A DNA stretch of 57,087 nt from JAXDJJ01 sp034665745 (GCA_034665745.1 JAXDJJ010000034.1:1-57087), one strand, 5' to 3'; positions 33,973 to 43,448 are shown, numbered from the stretch's first letter. Notes: generated by a model from the letters alone, not told the origin. A program made the numbers and translations.

Positions 33973-35846
33973 GACGCCTGCCTCCGATCGTGTAGGGCTC
34001 CGTAGATCGCCTCTGCAACAGTCTGAGGGATGCCGGCAACGGCATTCAAGTCTTCCAGAGAAGCCTCCCTAACCTTCTTGACCGACCCGAAATGCTTCAA
34101 GAGCTTCTTCCGCCGCGTGTCGCCGAGTCCGGGGATGCCATCGAGGGCGGAACGGGTCATCTGCTTGCCCCGTTTCAGTCGGTGATAAGCAAGCGCGAAA
34201 CGGTGTGCCTCGTCCCGGATGCTCTGCAACAGATAGAGAGCTTCGGAACCCCTTGGGATCACGATGGGTTCGGCCCGCCCCGGAACGAACACCTCTTCCA
34301 TCCGCTTCGCGAGCGACACCGTCGTCACATCGTCGATCCCGAGGTCCGACATGACTTCAACGGCTCGATTGAGCTGGCCTTTTCCTCCATCGATGACCAC
34401 GAGGTTGGGCGGGTACGCGAACTTCCCCTTCTTACCCGTGTCCTTGCCCTCACGTTCCTCCACGAACCGGGCGAACCTTCGACGGATGACCTCGCCCATC
34501 ATGGCGACATCGTTGGGCCCTTGCGTCCACCTGATCGAGAACCGGCGGTAATCGGATCGCTTCGGGAGTCCATCTTCGAACACGACCATCGAACCAACCG
34601 CCTCGTCCGGGCCGAGGTTAGAGATGTCGAAGCACTCGATCCGCAAAGGGGCATCCGGCATACCGATGTGGCCTTGGAGCTCTTGGAGTTGCTTGGACCG
34701 TGCCGCGAAGTCACTCGACCGTTTCAACCGATGCCGGATGAACTGCTGTGTCGCGTTCTCTGTCACCGTTTGAAGCAGAGCCCGTTTCTCCCCCCGCCGA
34801 GGAACGCGGATGCCCACGGGGCCCCCGCGTTGCTGCTTGAGCCATCGTTCGAGCAGATCCTGATAGTCGGGTTCATCCGGGACGAGCACCTGACGCGGGA
34901 CGTCGGCGTCGCTGTAGAGGCGTTCGAGGAAACCGGAGATGAGGCCGGGTGTGTCAAGGTCCTCGACCTTGTCGACGATGTAGCCCTTCCTCCCTGTCAC
35001 GCGGCCCCCTCGAACGAAGAAGACCTGGAACGCGGCTTCCAGATCGTCTTCCGCCATCCCGATCACATCCATCTCTTCGCTGTTGGCCGAGACCATCTGC
35101 TGACGCTCGATAGCTTTCCGGACATTGTCGAGTTGGTCGCGCATCTTGGCCGCGACCTCGTACTCCTGGTTGGTGGACGCTTCCTTCATCGCTTGCTGGA
35201 GCCGGGAGATCACAGGCTTCGTGTTCCCGTCGAGGAAGTCGCACAGCTCCAACGCGATCCGACGATGTTCGTCTGCGGTTACAGCACCGACGCAAGGACC
35301 CGAGCACCGCTCGATATCGAACAGGAGGCAGGGCCGGTTCCGCCGGTGGCAGCGGTCGAAGACACCTTGTGAGCAGGTCCTCATCGGGAAGGTGCGGAGC
35401 AACAGATCGAGGGTGTCGCGGATCGCATAAGCGTGGGCGAAAGGGCCGTAATAGCGGACGCCCTTCTTCTTGGCCCCACGCATAACGCGGGCACGAGGGA
35501 ATTCCTCATCGAGGGTGATGGCTAGGTATGGGTAACTCTTGTCGTCCCGGTACCGCACGTTGTAGCGGGGCATGTGCTCTTTGATGAGGCTGACCTCGAG
35601 GTGCAGGGCGGCGACCTCGGACGCGGTGACGATCCACTCGAGGTCCGCGGCCGCGTGAACCATGGCGTAGGTCCGAGGATGCAGCTCGGGACCGAAATAG
35701 TTAGAGATCCGCGAGCGAAGGGATTTCGCCTTACCGACGTAGATCACCCGGCCCGCTTGGTCGCGGAACAGGTAAACGCCAGGATCGGTCGGGATCGTGC
35801 CTGCCGCCGGCCGGGCAAGCATCCGGGTCTTCGCCATCACCCCCAT
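33969..35846 (-). CDS. uvrC: Excinuclease ABC subunit C
   Basis: UvrC makes both incisions in nucleotide excision repair. The 625-residue protein has the GIY-YIG nuclease domain at the N-terminus (GVYLFRDQAGRVIYVGKAKSLRSRISNYF), a Cys-rich CSQGVFDRCHRRNRPCLLFDIERCSGPC segment, the UVR motif (about 200-240) for UvrB contact, an RNase H-like endonuclease core (IECFDISNLGP, VVIDGGKGQL) and C-terminal helix-hairpin-helix repeats (LDGIPGLGDTRRKKLLKHFGS). It lies 18 bases after the last mce gene and overlaps rapZ. Confidence 0.96.
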   Translation of the reverse strand: MGVMAKTRMLARPAAGTIPTDPGVYLFRDQAGRVIYVGKAKSLRSRISNYFGPELHPRTYAMVHAAADLEWIVTASEVAALHLEVSLIKEHMPRYNVRYRDDKSYPYLAITLDEEFPRARVMRGAKKKGVRYYGPFAHAYAIRDTLDLLLRTFPMRTCSQGVFDRCHRRNRPCLLFDIERCSGPCVGAVTADEHRRIALELCDFLDGNTKPVISRLQQAMKEASTNQEYEVAAKMRDQLDNVRKAIERQQMVSANSEEMDVIGMAEDDLEAAFQVFFVRGGRVTGRKGYIVDKVEDLDTPGLISGFLERLYSDADVPRQVLVPDEPDYQDLLERWLKQQRGGPVGIRVPRRGEKRALLQTVTENATQQFIRHRLKRSSDFAARSKQLQELQGHIGMPDAPLRIECFDISNLGPDEAVGSMVVFEDGLPKRSDYRRFSIRWTQGPNDVAMMGEVIRRRFARFVEEREGKDTGKKGKFAYPPNLVVIDGGKGQLNRAVEVMSDLGIDDVTTVSLAKRMEEVFVPGRAEPIVIPRGSEALYLLQSIRDEAHRFALAYHRLKRGKQMTRSALDGIPGLGDTRRKKLLKHFGSVKKVREASLEDLNAVAGIPQTVAEAIYGALHDRRQAS

Positions 35847-35864
35847 TGTCGCGGGGCTAGGTGG

Positions 35865-37130
35865 TTACGGGGTCAATGCCCTTCTGAACGGGTCCATGTA
35901 ACCCGGTCCGAAGAGCGAGGGTCGGGCTGCACCCTCCTCGGTTGCCTCGAGCACACGTGTTGGGGCCGGGGCTTCGTTGGCGCGGGCCCATCTCGACAGA
36001 GCCTTAACGAGCTGGGTTGCTACCTGGGTCGTCTCGGCCGCCGGCTTGCGTGGCCTGCACTCGAGATCGGTCAGGACCTTCTTCTTGGCTCGTACGTGCG
36101 GTAGCCGGGCGTAATCCTCCGGAACCTTGTAGCCACACGGCCAGGTCGAGGGCACGTTGTCGTAGATCAACCCGGTCCTGATCCTGTAGAACTCTCGGCC
36201 GTCCGGGGCCCGCCACAGGATCGACGCGTCCTCCACTGCATGCATGAACTGCGGGATGTACTCGAGACCGTCGACCACGGCTTGGCGTTCTCGCCACTGG
36301 AAGTCGACGAAGTCGGCGAGAGCACCGATGCCGCCGGCAAGGTTGTCACCGTGGCGGGCAAGCAGGTCGATCGCTTGACGGGCGAAACGGTCGTTAGCGC
36401 TGAACAAAGCTTTCAGTTCTTGCTCGTCATCCACCGCGGCAAGCACCTCGTCCGCCGAAGAGATGGCCGCGGCGAAATCGTCCTTCGTTCGGAGGAACTC
36501 CGTCCCAGCCTTCGGAGCGTTCGTGAGCAAGCGCTGCTGCTCTGACGCAACCGAAGCGAACCCTTCCGACAAGGTCCCCAGTGAAGCGAGGATCGATGCG
36601 ATCTCGCGCTGGCGTCCGCTGAGTCCGTCGGCCAGTGTGCTGACGAGACTCCCGGTATGTTCAGGAGAGATCCCCGCTACGACCTTGTCGAGAGAGCGAA
36701 GCAACGCTTGGAATTCGACCGGGAGGGCGGTTTGACTCCGCGGGATCACATCCCCCTCGGCCAACATGTCATCGGTCGCCGATCCCTGCGGTGTCAGGTT
36801 CACGAACTGTTCTCCAACCGCCGACTTGCTCTGGACGGTTGCGAGAACGTCAGCTGGGATGCGGTCCTTCCACTCCGGGTCGATGCGCAACTGGATGTCG
36901 ACCCCATCGACGTTCAGGGTCATGTCGCCGACCTGCCCGATCAGGACCCCGCGGTAGGTGACCTCCTGGTTCGTGAACACTCCTCCGGAGCCGGCGAAGT
37001 CTGCGGTAATGGTCATAGGCGCGGAGCCGAACCCACCGCCGAGCACCTTCGTTACGACCCAGCCCACCATCAACACACCCAGCAGGAAGACGGTGATGAG
37101 GTTCGCCAAGAGGCGTTTGTTCATCCTCAT
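35865..37130 (-). CDS. Mce family protein, MceF position
   Basis: The sixth and last gene of the mce operon, 421 residues. A single N-terminal membrane segment (LLANLITVFLLGVLMVGWVVTKVL) is followed by the MlaD/Mce domain with FTNQEVTYRGVLIGQVGDMTLNVDGVDIQLRI (about 45-120), then a long helical region that would build the tunnel. The C-terminus is short and lacks a Pro-rich tail. Mce hexamers carry lipids across the envelope. The ATG at 37130 overlaps the MceE stop (ATGA). Confidence 0.88.
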   Translation of the reverse strand: MRMNKRLLANLITVFLLGVLMVGWVVTKVLGGGFGSAPMTITADFAGSGGVFTNQEVTYRGVLIGQVGDMTLNVDGVDIQLRIDPEWKDRIPADVLATVQSKSAVGEQFVNLTPQGSATDDMLAEGDVIPRSQTALPVEFQALLRSLDKVVAGISPEHTGSLVSTLADGLSGRQREIASILASLGTLSEGFASVASEQQRLLTNAPKAGTEFLRTKDDFAAAISSADEVLAAVDDEQELKALFSANDRFARQAIDLLARHGDNLAGGIGALADFVDFQWRERQAVVDGLEYIPQFMHAVEDASILWRAPDGREFYRIRTGLIYDNVPSTWPCGYKVPEDYARLPHVRAKKKVLTDLECRPRKPAAETTQVATQLVKALSRWARANEAPAPTRVLEATEEGAARPSLFGPGYMDPFRRALTP

Positions 37131-38131
37131 GAGCCCTCCCCCGCAACGTCGCCCTTGCCGCCATTCGTGTGGCATGCAGAGAACACTTCGCAGACGATGG
37201 CATCGGCCTGGATGTAGTCGCCGCTGCCTTTGTCGCCAGGTCCCCCACCGATACTCTTCGGGAACAGCTCGAGGAACAATGCAAGTTGAGTGATGTCGAT
37301 CCGTAGCTCGCCCTGGGTGTCGGCAAGTCCAGCCAAGATCGGTCGGAGAGCCTTGAAGCCGCGGTTGATCGAGTCTTCATGTGCTGCCAGGAAGCGTGCG
37401 TTGACGGTGCCGAATCGCCGGAACGAAGAGATCAGCCTACGAAGGCCGTCACTCTCGTCGGCAAGGAGAACATTCGCATCCTCTAGCGAATCGAAGAACC
37501 GGTTCAGGGTGCCCATGTTGGCGGCAAGCTCGGTGCCCGCAGATGCCAGCTGGTCGATCGCGCTGGAGATGTCTCCGCGGCGGTCCGCAAGGATGCCCGT
37601 GAACATCTCCAGTTGCTCGATCGATTCGCCGAGCTCCTGGCCCCGGCCCTCGATGATCATCGCTTGGGCGTGGGTGAATTGGTTCAGGTCGGTGAGACCA
37701 CCGCCACCGATGAATCCGGAGAGGTCCGACAGGAACGTTTCGATGTCGACGCGCCGGTCCGTGCGCTCGACAGGGATCTCGACCCCGTCGGCCCCTACGT
37801 AGGGACCCGTATGCGTCCCGGGCAAGAGTTCGACGAACTGCTCGCCGAGCAACGACGTCTGCCTCACGAGGGCGGTCAGATCCTCAGCAGGGACCTGCGC
37901 GGCAGGATCGAGCTCCATCGTCACTTTCGCGACGACAGAAGACCCATCGCGCACGGCTTCGATCGACTTGACGGTGCCAACCGCGACGTCACTTAGTTGA
38001 ACTTCGGCCGCCGACACGAGATCACCGGCGTCGCGGAAGTAGGCAACGACGGTCGGACCCTTGTCGCCCGAACACGCCGCCGAGGACACAAGCACCCCCA
38101 TCACCACTACGAACGCGCCTACCCGCTTCAT
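37127..38131 (-). CDS. Mce family lipoprotein, MceE position
   Basis: A 334-residue Mce-domain lipoprotein. The signal MKRVGAFVVVMGVLVSSAAC gives lipid-attached Cys20; in mycobacterial mce operons the fifth gene likewise encodes a lipoprotein, which fixes the register of this operon. The Mce domain (about 25-115) contains VVAYFRDAGDLVSAAEVQLSDVAVGTVKSI and LGEQFVELLPG. The rest is helical. It starts with ATG overlapping the MceD stop. Confidence 0.9.
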   Translation of the reverse strand: MKRVGAFVVVMGVLVSSAACSGDKGPTVVAYFRDAGDLVSAAEVQLSDVAVGTVKSIEAVRDGSSVVAKVTMELDPAAQVPAEDLTALVRQTSLLGEQFVELLPGTHTGPYVGADGVEIPVERTDRRVDIETFLSDLSGFIGGGGLTDLNQFTHAQAMIIEGRGQELGESIEQLEMFTGILADRRGDISSAIDQLASAGTELAANMGTLNRFFDSLEDANVLLADESDGLRRLISSFRRFGTVNARFLAAHEDSINRGFKALRPILAGLADTQGELRIDITQLALFLELFPKSIGGGPGDKGSGDYIQADAIVCEVFSACHTNGGKGDVAGEGS

Positions 38132-39414
38132 GACTTGCCGTCCTTGACCGCAGGCAAGAGCTGGTCGACCAGGGCGGCGGTCGCCTTCGGTCCGAGCGTC
38201 GCCATGGCTCTGGCGATGACGGAGTCGGCACGTGCCGCCAAACTTGGTTCGTTAGGCAGGTCGGCACAAAGCGGGATCAGCAGATCGATGATGAACGCGA
38301 GGTCGTCGTGATAGTCCTCCGGGATGTACGAGAGAACCGCGTGCCGAACCTCGTCGAATCCCCAGTCGGGGTTGATCTGAAGGAATCGCTCGGCCAGAAG
38401 TCCGATGCGTTCACACGCGACGGAGTCACGCGTATCGATCCGGTAGTTGTACATGGACGCGGCACTTCCCGGCGCTGCCTGACGACCCGAGTAAGCCCAC
38501 AGGCCCTTTCCGCTCGAGTCGGTTTCGCCGAGAGCCTGAGCGATCACATTCGTCCACTTCATGCCCTGTGCAAGAGAGGTTTCGTGGTCGAGAACCACCG
38601 AAAGGACCGTGTCCAAACGACCGAGCGCGACACCAAGCTCGTCACCGCTTTCAGACACGAGACCGGATGCCTCCTGGGACAGGAACGCGATGTTCTGGAT
38701 CGTTCCTTGCAGGTGCCCGCTGTCGGACGCAAGTGCCTGCACCACCAGATTCAAACGCTCGTTGATCAGTCCGATCTCGCTCGAACGGTCGGCAAGGGCT
38801 ACGAAGACCGTGTCCAGGTGATCGATCAGACCGGTTAGCTGCGCCTCCGATGCTGCCAGGTTGCCGAGGACCTCCGCGCCGCCTTCAACCGTTCCGGCGA
38901 GAGCGTCCTCCTTGCCCTTCAACGCCGCGTCGAGATTGTCGATCAGCTCTGCGAGGGGGCCGGGGTTGCCGTGACGAGGCTCCAACGCGGCCAGCAGTCC
39001 GCGCAGTTGAGCAAGGACGTCGTCCAGTTCGGCAGGGATGGTCGTGTCCTCGAGCGCGATGTGTGCCCCATCGGCCAGCTTCTCTCCGCCGGCGTACGGG
39101 GGAGATATCTGGACGTAGCGATCGGCGATGACCGTGATCGGCACGATCGAGAGATGCGCATCGGCCGGAAGGGATATCCCTTCTTGGATCGTCATCGTCA
39201 ATCGGACGCTGTCTCGGCGCGGCTCGACAGCGGTGATGCGCCCGACCTCGACGCCGCGCACCATCACGCGGCCCTTCTCGAACAAGCTAGGGGCCTGGTC
39301 CACATCGGCAGTGATCGTGTAACCGCCGGCGTCGTCGGTCACGAACACCGCGGCAACCGCGATCGCTCCCACGATCACGAATCCGGTGATGAGTGACACC
39401 AGGGCTTTCGGCAT
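38128..39414 (-). CDS. Mce family protein, MceD position
   Basis: A 428-residue Mce protein. The N-terminal membrane helix (LVSLITGFVIVGAIAVAAVFV) is followed by the Mce domain with APSLFEKGRVMVRGVEVGRITAVEPRRDSVRLTMTI, then a long amphipathic helical region (about 130-290) and a helical C-terminal domain with IPEDYHDDLAFIIDLLIPLC. It overlaps MceC by one base (TGATG) and MceE by four, so subunits are made in fixed ratio for a hetero-hexamer. Confidence 0.9.
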   Translation of the reverse strand: MPKALVSLITGFVIVGAIAVAAVFVTDDAGGYTITADVDQAPSLFEKGRVMVRGVEVGRITAVEPRRDSVRLTMTIQEGISLPADAHLSIVPITVIADRYVQISPPYAGGEKLADGAHIALEDTTIPAELDDVLAQLRGLLAALEPRHGNPGPLAELIDNLDAALKGKEDALAGTVEGGAEVLGNLAASEAQLTGLIDHLDTVFVALADRSSEIGLINERLNLVVQALASDSGHLQGTIQNIAFLSQEASGLVSESGDELGVALGRLDTVLSVVLDHETSLAQGMKWTNVIAQALGETDSSGKGLWAYSGRQAAPGSAASMYNYRIDTRDSVACERIGLLAERFLQINPDWGFDEVRHAVLSYIPEDYHDDLAFIIDLLIPLCADLPNEPSLAARADSVIARAMATLGPKATAALVDQLLPAVKDGKS

Positions 39415-40502
39415 CAGCGGGCACCCCCCGGGCCGGGCGAGGGCTGTATGCCCTTGACCGGGAAGCCTGGGTCATCCGGCGACCCGGTTGCGGAACAAGT
39501 GTCTTCCGAGATGACCGCACAAGCAGCACCTTCGGTGAAGCGCCCGAACTGCAGGGGGATGCCGAAGAGACGTTGAGCTGGGCCGAGCTCCTCGAGGGCA
39601 ACACTGAGTTCGTCGAGGGATCCCTCCGCGGTCAGCAGGATCGAATTCAGGTCGCGCACCCCGGTAGCGAGAGGAGCGCGCGCCGAGCGGATCAGCAGGC
39701 CAAGGCTCTGTCCGAGGTCGTCCGCGGCGGCAAGCAAGGAAGAGATAGTCGCTCTGCGGTCGGCCAGGACTCCGAGGACGTCCGAGCCGCCGGCCAGGAT
39801 GCCATTCAGGCTCTCGTCGCTGCGCGCGAGGGTGCCGCTGACCTGGTTCAGGTTCTTCAAGAGTTTGGTGATCGAACCGCTCTTTGGCCCGAGGACATCG
39901 CCGGCTCGATCGAGAGCCACCAGCGCGCGTCCGATCTCATCCTTAGACGTACCCACGGTCGATCCGAGCACCCGGAGCATCGTGCGCAAGGAATTCTTGT
40001 CGATCTTCTCGAGAACATCAGTGCCGCCGGTTGCCGCCTGATAGACCTCGAACGGAACACTCGTCTGTGCCACCGGGATGAGATCACCCTCGGTGAAGAA
40101 ACCGGCGGTTGCATCCTCGGGAGCGGATCCCGCCGAGATCGCGGCCACGAACGACCGAGGGAACTGTAGGTCGATGAACTTCTGGCCGAGCAGCGTCTTC
40201 AGCTTTACCTCGAGCAATGTTTCGACTGGGATCTCGATGTCCTTCTGGATCTCCATCAGCACGCGGGCGGCGTCGGACTCCAAGGTCACGCGCGTGACGT
40301 TTCCGACCTTCACCCCTGCTATGCGAACCTCGTTACCGGGCAAGAGCCCGGCCGCATCGGTCAGCTCGGCGGAGATCGTGTAAACGCCCCGCAAACCTTT
40401 CGCCTTGGTGAACGAGAAAGCGAGGCTGGTCCCCGCGACGAGGATCGCGATCGAGACGATCCCGATGAGCCACGGCCTGCGCTCGGTGAACGACATCCTC
40501 AT
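39414..40502 (-). CDS. Mce family protein, MceC position
   Basis: A 362-residue Mce protein from the ATG at 40502, which overlaps the MceB stop (ATGA). One membrane helix (WLIGIVSIAILVAGTSLAFSF) is followed by the Mce domain (YTISAELTDAAGLLPGNEVRIAGVKVGNVTRVTL...LLGQKFIDLQF), a helical section with repeated Leu/Ser/Asp patterns, and a C-terminal tail with two Cys (CAVISEDTCSATG) that may form a disulfide outside the membrane. Proline/glycine-rich last residues. Confidence 0.9.
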   Translation of the reverse strand: MRMSFTERRPWLIGIVSIAILVAGTSLAFSFTKAKGLRGVYTISAELTDAAGLLPGNEVRIAGVKVGNVTRVTLESDAARVLMEIQKDIEIPVETLLEVKLKTLLGQKFIDLQFPRSFVAAISAGSAPEDATAGFFTEGDLIPVAQTSVPFEVYQAATGGTDVLEKIDKNSLRTMLRVLGSTVGTSKDEIGRALVALDRAGDVLGPKSGSITKLLKNLNQVSGTLARSDESLNGILAGGSDVLGVLADRRATISSLLAAADDLGQSLGLLIRSARAPLATGVRDLNSILLTAEGSLDELSVALEELGPAQRLFGIPLQFGRFTEGAACAVISEDTCSATGSPDDPGFPVKGIQPSPGPGGAR

Positions 40503-41485
40503 GGTGTCCCCTGCCTGCCGCAGGTGCCGAGATCGTCCTTGCAGGCTTGGATCAAGTGGATGTTCGCCCACTGGCCGTAGCTCCCGGCGCGTTCGACCGC
40601 GACCAACATCTTCGGCAGTGCTCTGATCACACGCCGCAGGTCTTGTCGCTTGTCATTGACTGCGTCCAGGATCGTTGACAGGTCGTCTACCTCGGCTGTG
40701 ATCAAGGAGTCGTTGCGGTCGACGATCCGGGCGAGCCTCGTGGCCGCGTCATCGAGCACAACGAGGGCAGCATCGAGCTCGTCCTTGTCATCGGCAAGGG
40801 CCGTCAGCAGTTCATCCATGCTCGACAAGGTGTTGGACAGCTGCGCATCGCGGGACGCGAGATCGGCGGTGACCGTGCTGAAACCGTTGAGCAACTCGTT
40901 GAGTGCCTGGTCCTTGCCCGCAAGCATCTCGCCAACGAGCGCAAGGTTGTCGAGCAGTGACTTCACCTTCTGCCCGCGGCCCTCGAACGCCTTCGTCACC
41001 TCGCGCGTGACGATGTTGATGTCAGTGGGGTTCGTCGACCGGATCAATGGCCGCAGCCCGTTGAACAGGGCGGTGAGATCGAAGGCAGGCTGGGTCTGAT
41101 CCAAGGGGATGAGGTAACCGGACTCGACCGAGTCGGTCGCCGAGCCCTCGCCCGTCAGCACCACCATCCGTTGTCCCACCAGGTTCCGGAAGCGGATCGC
41201 TGCACCCAGCCCTGCAGGGAGGTCGACGTTCTCATCCACCGACATATCCACTATCGCGATGCCGTTGGAGATGTGGATGTCACTGACGCGGCCGACCGTG
41301 ACGCCGGCAACCTTCACGACATCGCCCTTGAGCAGACCGGATGCATCCGTGAATTCAGCCGACACGGAATACGGCGATGAGAACAACCTGAGGTTCCCGA
41401 TGACTGCAGCGAGCCAGATCGTCACGATGATGGTCACGACCGTGAAGATCCCGAGTTTGACACCGGTCCACCGGATGCTCGTCAT
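40499..41485 (-). CDS. Mce family protein, MceB position
   Basis: A 328-residue Mce protein. The membrane helix (LGIFTVVTIIVTIWLAAVIGNL) precedes YSVSAEFTDASGLLKGDVVKVAGVTVGRVSDIHISNGIAIVDMSV, a textbook Mce domain, then a helical tunnel region and a tail ending in ACKDDLGTCGRQG, again with a Cys pair. ATG overlaps the MceA stop by four bases. Substrate of the system (sterol, fatty acid or phospholipid) cannot be told. Confidence 0.9.
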   Translation of the reverse strand: MTSIRWTGVKLGIFTVVTIIVTIWLAAVIGNLRLFSSPYSVSAEFTDASGLLKGDVVKVAGVTVGRVSDIHISNGIAIVDMSVDENVDLPAGLGAAIRFRNLVGQRMVVLTGEGSATDSVESGYLIPLDQTQPAFDLTALFNGLRPLIRSTNPTDINIVTREVTKAFEGRGQKVKSLLDNLALVGEMLAGKDQALNELLNGFSTVTADLASRDAQLSNTLSSMDELLTALADDKDELDAALVVLDDAATRLARIVDRNDSLITAEVDDLSTILDAVNDKRQDLRRVIRALPKMLVAVERAGSYGQWANIHLIQACKDDLGTCGRQGTP

Positions 41486-42720
41486 GGTGTGACGCCCACT
41501 TCACCGGCGAATTCCTGCAGGGCCGACGCAACGATCAAACGCGCGAGTCTGCGCCCGACCTTCTTAGACATCAGCTGTTCGAGGGCATCGTGTGCGGTCG
41601 TGATGCTCTGTACTCCGGGGTCGCCGGGACCATCTGCCACCGGACCACCGTTCGAGTACAAGCCACGGGATTCGATCCCCGGCAGTTGGTAGACCTGCCA
41701 ACAGGTGAGGTTGCTCTCGTACGGGCCACTGCATGGCTGCGACAACCCGGAGTTCCATACCGTTGTGAACGCTTGGAGTTGCTTGACGATATCGACCAGA
41801 CGATCCGATCGCGGCGCAACCAGTTCCGCGACGTCGGCGCCCGTTTCGCTCAAACGACCGAGGTCAGACTCGGTTCGCTCTTGGAATGCAGCGAACTGGT
41901 CGAGGAATGTTGGAACCGAAACAAGAGATGCACGGAACTCAGGGGCCGCACCGACCAGCGCGCGGTTCGCGCGATCTAGCGAATCGGCGAACCCGATCAC
42001 GTTCCCGGCGTTGTCGTCGAGCCATGCAGAGAACTCGTTGAGCTGACGGAGGCTTAGGTCGAGCTCTTCTGACTTGGAGTTGACCGCGCGCAGGGCAACC
42101 AGCCCGTTGTCGATCGCTCCACGGGCCGAGTCCTCGCTTCCCGTGAAGCCCTCGGCGAGGGTCTGCAAGAGGTCGGACAGATCGCCCAACGGGAGCTCCG
42201 ACAACAACTCGTGACCGAGTTGCAAGGCGCGCTCGAGCTCGAGGGGTTCCCTGGTGCGATCGTCTGGGATCTCACTCCCCGCGGTCAGGAACGGGGCCTG
42301 TTGCTCGCCACCGGGAGGCATCAGCTCGACCCATTTCTCGCCGAACACGGTTTTGGAGCGGATCTCTGCCGCCGACTGATCTGAGAGGTTGATGCCATCG
42401 TTGAGGCTCAGCGTGAGGACCGCGTTCTCACCTTCGAGTTCGATGTTGGAGATGCGGCCGACGAGCACGCCGCGCACCTTGACGTCGCCCCCCTCGCGGA
42501 GTTGCTGTCCGATCCCAGGAGGCCCGAAGACAGCTCGGATCGGGACGCCACCTTGGAAACCACCGGTGAGGAAGATCCATGTCGTCCACACCGCGCCCGC
42601 GAACAAGCTGAGCGCGACAACGCCAAGCAAGGCCCGTCCGGCCCGCTTTGGGTCGCCCTGTTTCTCAGATGGATTCATGCACCCGCTCGCCGGAGAAATG
42701 TCTGGATTGCGTATGTCCAT
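41482..42720 (-). CDS. Mce family protein, MceA position
   Basis: First gene of the mce operon, 412 residues. The membrane helix (ALLGVVALSLFAGAVWTTWIFL) is followed by the Mce domain (IRAVFGPPGIGQQLREGGDVKVRGVLVGRISNIELEGENAVLTLSL...FGEKWVELMPPG) and a long helical region. GGAAGG touches the ATG at 42720 without a spacer; an internal ATG at 42678 is the alternative. A weak promoter candidate (TTGTCG, 17 bases, TATGGC) lies between it and the upstream terminator. No yrbE permease genes precede it, unlike usual mce operons. Confidence 0.88.
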   Translation of the reverse strand: MDIRNPDISPASGCMNPSEKQGDPKRAGRALLGVVALSLFAGAVWTTWIFLTGGFQGGVPIRAVFGPPGIGQQLREGGDVKVRGVLVGRISNIELEGENAVLTLSLNDGINLSDQSAAEIRSKTVFGEKWVELMPPGGEQQAPFLTAGSEIPDDRTREPLELERALQLGHELLSELPLGDLSDLLQTLAEGFTGSEDSARGAIDNGLVALRAVNSKSEELDLSLRQLNEFSAWLDDNAGNVIGFADSLDRANRALVGAAPEFRASLVSVPTFLDQFAAFQERTESDLGRLSETGADVAELVAPRSDRLVDIVKQLQAFTTVWNSGLSQPCSGPYESNLTCWQVYQLPGIESRGLYSNGGPVADGPGDPGVQSITTAHDALEQLMSKKVGRRLARLIVASALQEFAGEVGVTP

Positions 42721-42775
42721 CCTTCCGGCCTGAGGGGGCGTACGCCATAGGCATTCCTACTTAGACCGACAAAAG

Positions 42776-42800
42776 GAAAGAGCGCCCCGAAGGGCGCCCT
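42776..42800 (-). terminator. Intrinsic terminator of the secreted-protein gene
   Basis: On the minus strand GCGCCC and GGGCGC (42797-42792 and 42787-42782) form a stem with a TTCG loop, followed by TCTTTCCTTTTG. It begins about 20 bases after the stop at 42821 and insulates this gene from the mce operon. Confidence 0.8.
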
Positions 42801-42820
42801 CCCCGTTGCTTGAAGCTTTG

Positions 42821-43345
42821 TTACTGGCCGAGTACGACGACGTTGCCGTTCGTACCCGTGCATGTGATCGTCAACGCGTCCGTCAAGGTCAAGCCGTTGC
42901 CAAGACCCACGAACTCGTTGGGAGTAGCAGTCGAAACACGGAACTTCAGGAGAGGCAATACGCCCGCCCCAACCGCGTCGGACGTGACGGTGAACGTGCC
43001 ATCCGTCCCGGTGAAGATCATGCCGGTAACGATGGAGTTCGTGACCGATACGACGTTGGTGAGGCCATCCGCTGTGGACTCCGTGCAGTCGGCTGCACCG
43101 AGGAAACCGCCACCACCAGCGAAGTTACGAACCGCTACGGCGCCCGAGCTACCAGCGGCACCGAAAAGACCCATCGGGTCTACCTTTGAAGCTTCGATCG
43201 CGCCACCACCGGAGTCTTTGATCTTGACTACGGACGTTGCTGCGCTCGCAAGAGGTGGAGCGATGATGAATGCCATGAGGCAAGCCACGACCACTTTCAC
43301 GAACGTCGAGCGCTTCTCGCGCCCAGATGCCTGATACAGATCCAC
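42821..43345 (-). CDS. Secreted hypothetical protein, 174 residues
   Basis: I do not recognise the family. A signal peptide (VKVVVACLMAFIIAPPLASA, cleavage before ATSVV) leads a small Gly/Thr/Val-rich, probably all-beta domain with two Cys. The GTG at 43345 is preferred because AAAGGAGG lies six bases upstream; a GTG two codons earlier would touch that site. It forms a single-gene unit with its own strong terminator. The upstream gap shares three sequence words with the gap upstream of arc. It could be a surface or matrix protein. Confidence 0.75.
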   Translation of the reverse strand: MDLYQASGREKRSTFVKVVVACLMAFIIAPPLASAATSVVKIKDSGGGAIEASKVDPMGLFGAAGSSGAVAVRNFAGGGGFLGAADCTESTADGLTNVVSVTNSIVTGMIFTGTDGTFTVTSDAVGAGVLPLLKFRVSTATPNEFVGLGNGLTLTDALTITCTGTNGNVVVLGQ

Positions 43346-43386
43346 TCGCACCCTCCTTTTAGGGGTCGATACACGTAAAGACCAAC

Positions 43387-43427
43387 CTAGGGGTGTTAGG
43401 GGGGCGTTACTAGGGCCCTCAGAGGAA
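43387..43427. repeat. Intergenic sequence blocks shared with 9283-9335
   Basis: On the plus strand CTAGGGGTGT (43387-43396), GTTACTAGGG (43406-43415) and CCCTCAGAGGAA (43416-43427) occur in the 103-base gap between trmD and the secreted-protein gene. The same three words occur in the arc upstream gap. TAGGGG also repeats locally. No promoter or terminator explains them. Confidence 0.45.
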
Positions 43428-43448
43428 AAGATGTCGCGATAGGTCCGA

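Noticed and set aside
42732..42775. Promoter of the mce operon (TTGTCG, 17 bases, TATGGC)
   Set aside because: The -10 match is weak; mentioned under MceA but not called as a feature.
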